Shown here: positions 6,721 to 8,473 of the stretch, piece by piece
Numbering within the stretch: position 1 is the stretch's first letter
How the letters are laid out: the number at the start of each line of letters is the position of its first letter
From: Lachnospiraceae bacterium
GTDB lineage: Bacteria; Bacillota; Clostridia; Lachnospirales; Lachnospiraceae
Direction of reading: 5' to 3'
Length of the DNA: 8,473 nucleotides
Assembly (NCBI GenBank): GCA_019420465.1
Contig: JAHZHB010000092.1
Span: forward strand, 1-8,473
The notes under the pieces: model-generated
What the model was told of the DNA's origin: nothing
The model's database searches: none
What the model saw: the letters and a program-made list of their open reading frames with translations, nothing else
Position numbers and translations under genes: made by a program

Positions 6721-6738
6721 CAGACAGAAAGGCTAAAC

Positions 6739-7926
6739 ATGAAGATTCAATTAGATATGTACCAGACACTGGCGATCGCCGTGCTGGTGCTCTTACTCGG
6801 CACATTTTTAAAGAAACGTATCTACGTTCTGGAGAAATTCTGTATCCCCGCCCCCGTCATCGGTGGTCTTTTATTCGCCATCATGACCTGCATCTGCTAC
6901 AGCACGGGAATCGCCGAATTTTCCTTTGATGATACACTCCGTGAGGTCTGCATGGTATTTTTCTTTACCTCTGTAGGCTTTCAGGCGAACCTGAAAGTCT
7001 TAAAAAGCGGTGGAAAATCCCTGATCATCTTCTTAGGACTGGTCATCTCACTGATCCTGTTACAGAATTTTACCGCTGTCGGTTTATCGAAACTTCTGGG
7101 ACTTGATCCGCTCATCGGTATATGTACCGGCTCCATCCCCATGGTCGGCGGACACGGTACAGCCGGTGCTTTCGGCCCGGTACTTGAAGATTTTAACATC
7201 ACCGGTGCCACAACGATCTGTACCGCAGCAGCTACCTTCGGTCTGATCTTTGGCAGTCTGGTAGGCGGCCCTCTGGGCAAACGCCTGATTGAAAAACACG
7301 ATCTTTTAAAGACCGCTATCCCGGAAGATGACAGCCTTCTGGTCGAGGATGAAAAGAAACATGAACGTCACACTACCATGTACCCGGATGCTGTATTCCA
7401 GCTGATCCTGGCCATCGGACTGGGCACGGTATTTTCCATGTTTCTGACAAAAACCGGTCTCACCTTCCCGATCTATATCGGTGCCATGCTGGCCGCCGCG
7501 CTGATGCGAAACATCTGTGAGTACACCAGCATTACAACGATCCATATGGGTGAGATCAACGATATCGGTGGTATCAGCCTCTCCCTGTTTCTGGGTATGG
7601 CCATGATCACACTGAAACTCTGGGAACTGGCTTCTCTTGCTCTCCCGCTTGTCATCCTGCTCGGTGCGCAGGTCATCTTGATCTGTGTATTTACCTACTT
7701 TATCGAATTTAACATCATGGGCCGGGACTATGATGCCGCTATATTAGTTGCCGGTACCTGTGGCTTCGGTATGGGTGCCACCCCCAACGCCATGGCCAAT
7801 ATGCAGGCCGTATGCGAAAAATATGTACCTTCGGTAAAAGCCTATCTGCTCATCCCGCTGATCGGCAGTCTGTTTGCCGATTTTCTGAACAGTCTGGTCA
7901 TTACGTTCTTTATTAATATTCTGTAG
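6739..7926 (+). CDS. gltS: Sodium/glutamate symporter
   Basis: A 395-residue inner-membrane carrier of the ESS family, of normal length (about 400), predicted to import glutamate with sodium. It has two inverted halves of hydrophobic segments joined by a charged cytoplasmic stretch (about 181-215). Both family signatures are intact: GSIPMVGGHGTAGAFGP at 131-147 in the first half and CGFGMGATPNAMANMQA at 341-357 in the second, which form the re-entrant substrate and sodium loops. An AGAAAGG site lies 6 nt before ATG. It is the middle gene of an operon between a TAXI binding lipoprotein and a small repeat protein. GltS carriers are usually encoded alone and need no binding protein, so the pairing is unusual. 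Substrate could be another acidic amino acid or dicarboxylate. Confidence 0.93.
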   Translation: MKIQLDMYQTLAIAVLVLLLGTFLKKRIYVLEKFCIPAPVIGGLLFAIMTCICYSTGIAEFSFDDTLREVCMVFFFTSVGFQANLKVLKSGGKSLIIFLGLVISLILLQNFTAVGLSKLLGLDPLIGICTGSIPMVGGHGTAGAFGPVLEDFNITGATTICTAAATFGLIFGSLVGGPLGKRLIEKHDLLKTAIPEDDSLLVEDEKKHERHTTMYPDAVFQLILAIGLGTVFSMFLTKTGLTFPIYIGAMLAAALMRNICEYTSITTIHMGEINDIGGISLSLFLGMAMITLKLWELASLALPLVILLGAQVILICVFTYFIEFNIMGRDYDAAILVAGTCGFGMGATPNAMANMQAVCEKYVPSVKAYLLIPLIGSLFADFLNSLVITFFINIL

Positions 7927-7942
7927 TCTGGAGGAGTTTCGT

Positions 7943-8149
7943 ATGTTAGAGAAAATTAGACAGTTTTTTGAAATAAAAAGAGAACAGCATAAACAGAAAT
8001 ATGATGTGACACTCGATAACGTAGCTATTCCTGAAATTCACACAAATAAGACACCGGAACACGATACGGACACCACCGAAGATGCACCGATCAGTTATGA
8101 CAATGTAGCTATACCTGAAGTGCATATCCGAAGCAAGAAAAAGCAGTAA
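7943..8149 (+). CDS. Small protein with duplicated DNVAIPE motif
   Basis: A 68-residue protein with no recognised family. ATG 7943 follows GGAGGAG at 6-nt spacing and lies 16 nt after the gltS stop, so translation as the third operon gene is well supported. Residues 1-20 (MLEKIRQFFEIKREQHKQKY) look like an amphipathic, basic helix. The rest is polar and probably disordered, and carries the motif DNVAIPE[I/V]H twice, at residues 25-33 and 53-61, separated by an acidic Thr/Asp/Glu linker (36-48). The tail is basic (RSKKKQ). There is no signal peptide or membrane segment, so it is expected in the cytoplasm. Two short identical motifs suggest a linear binding element for a partner, perhaps the cytoplasmic face of GltS; this is inference. 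Confidence 0.78.
   Translation: MLEKIRQFFEIKREQHKQKYDVTLDNVAIPEIHTNKTPEHDTDTTEDAPISYDNVAIPEVHIRSKKKQ
8015..8124 (+). repeat. In-frame internal duplication in the small protein gene
   Basis: Bases 8015-8040 and 8099-8124 are 26-bp copies matching at 21 positions, offset by 84 bp (28 codons). Both encode DNVAIPE followed by I/V and H. The core GTAGCTAT is identical, and two of the five differences leave the residue unchanged in the first four codons (D and N), consistent with an old duplication held by protein-level selection. Confidence 0.7.
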
Positions 8150-8211
8150 AACAACAGCTGCAGACAATAACGGCTTCTGCAAATTTATGTTCCTGTGCAG
8201 AGCATATGTAA

Positions 8212-8253
8212 AATAACCTCTGTGGGACACGTTCCAGTCCCGCAGAGGTTATT
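8212..8253. terminator. Terminator of the TAXI-GltS operon, possibly bidirectional
   Basis: A 17-bp stem with a single G-T wobble is formed by 8212-8228 (AATAACCTCTGTGGGAC) and 8237-8253 (GTCCCGCAGAGGTTATT), with an 8-nt loop. It ends the operon 63 nt after the small gene and also lies after the stop of the minus-strand gene entering from the right. The U-tract is interrupted on both sides. Its left arm shares CCTCTGTG with the leader hairpin at 5721-5728. Confidence 0.8.
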
Positions 8254-8265
8254 CTTATCTTTCCC

Positions 8266-8282
8266 GGCAGTAAAAACCTGCC
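8266..8282 (-). other. Short hairpin after the right-edge gene
   Basis: GGCAG (8266-8270) and CTGCC (8278-8282) form a 5-bp stem with a 7-nt loop, 25 nt beyond the stop of the minus-strand gene. It has no clear T-tract, so it is at most an accessory 3' structure before the stronger terminator at 8212-8253. Confidence 0.3.
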
Positions 8283-8307
8283 AGTCACATTATTTTATTC
8301 TTGTCTG

Positions 8308-8473
8308 TTATCTTAGCTTTGCTGCAAATACAGCCACTGACCGCGGCTTCATATTAAATCCGCCATCGATCCGCACAGCCTCTTCCTCTGTATAACAGTA
8401 TTTTCCTTCATGATCTCCGTAGGTATTGACATACAGATACCATGCCATATGCTCCGGCAGTCTTGGCAGGGTC
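8308..8473 (-). CDS. 3' end of a possible GH13-type glycosidase (partial)
   Basis: A reading frame entering from the right edge on the minus strand encodes the last 54 residues of a protein and stops at TAA (8308-8310). The tail contains LPEHMAWYLYVNTYGDHEG near its start and ends GGFNMKPRSVAVFAAKLR. The alternation of hydrophobic strands and the closing PRSVAVF element resemble the C-terminal beta-sandwich of alpha-amylase-family debranching enzymes such as pullulanase or isoamylase. This is resemblance only; no catalytic region is in the window, so the assignment is weak. Being a real coding end is better supported, because terminator-like structures follow it. Confidence 0.45.
   Translation of the reverse strand, partial: TLPRLPEHMAWYLYVNTYGDHEGKYCYTEEEAVRIDGGFNMKPRSVAVFAAKLR

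Noticed and set aside
8159..8181. Small inverted repeat TGCAGA...TCTGCA after the small gene
   Set aside because: A 6-bp stem with an 11-nt loop and no T-tract; a much stronger terminator lies at 8212-8253.

Overview
The window looks like chromosomal DNA from a low-to-mid GC Gram-positive anaerobe of the class Clostridia, possibly a gut Lachnospiraceae. This rests on strong AGGAGG-type ribosome binding sites, compact hairpin terminators with T-tracts, a lipoprotein-type TAXI binding protein, a Firmicutes-style DNA polymerase IV, and a LysR-controlled flavoprotein/permease cassette. I see no rRNA, tRNA, CRISPR array, insertion sequence or phage gene. The species cannot be named from this sequence alone.

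Layout. The tail of a plus-strand gene (to 61) meets a strong hairpin terminator (75-125). Next is a minus-strand two-gene operon read from about 3246 down to 159: an ion-transporter-superfamily permease (1718-3196), then a soluble FAD-dependent oxidoreductase (159-1691). A LysR-type regulator (3339-4223) is divergent from it. The two promoters lie back to back, and the regulator's own -10 box sits inside a perfect dyad. The regulator ends at a bidirectional terminator shared with the convergent dinB gene for DNA polymerase IV (4309-5568), whose stop codon lies in the loop of that terminator.

Divergent from dinB is a three-gene plus-strand operon. It encodes a TAXI-family substrate-binding lipoprotein (5785-6720), a GltS-type sodium/glutamate symporter (6739-7926), and a 68-residue protein with a duplicated DNVAIPE[I/V]H motif (7943-8149). 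The leader of this operon contains a terminator-like hairpin with a T-tract (5721-5752), nested in a possible outer stem, which suggests transcription attenuation. A TGTACA repeat pair overlaps the predicted promoter. A long terminator (8212-8253) closes the operon. The 3' end of a minus-strand gene, possibly a GH13-type glycosidase, enters from the right edge.

How the parts may work together. The LysR, permease and flavoprotein probably form a substrate-inducible uptake and oxidation/reduction cassette for an organic anion; the substrate is unknown. The most unusual unit is the TAXI-GltS-small-protein operon. TAXI proteins normally serve TRAP transporters (a fused DctQM membrane protein), but no TRAP membrane gene is present here. 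Instead the binding protein is directly followed by a GltS symporter, a family that normally works without a binding protein. At least one TAXI protein (from Thermus thermophilus) is known to bind glutamate/glutamine, so a binding-protein-assisted or binding-protein-sensed glutamate symporter is plausible. This is inference from gene order and needs experiment.
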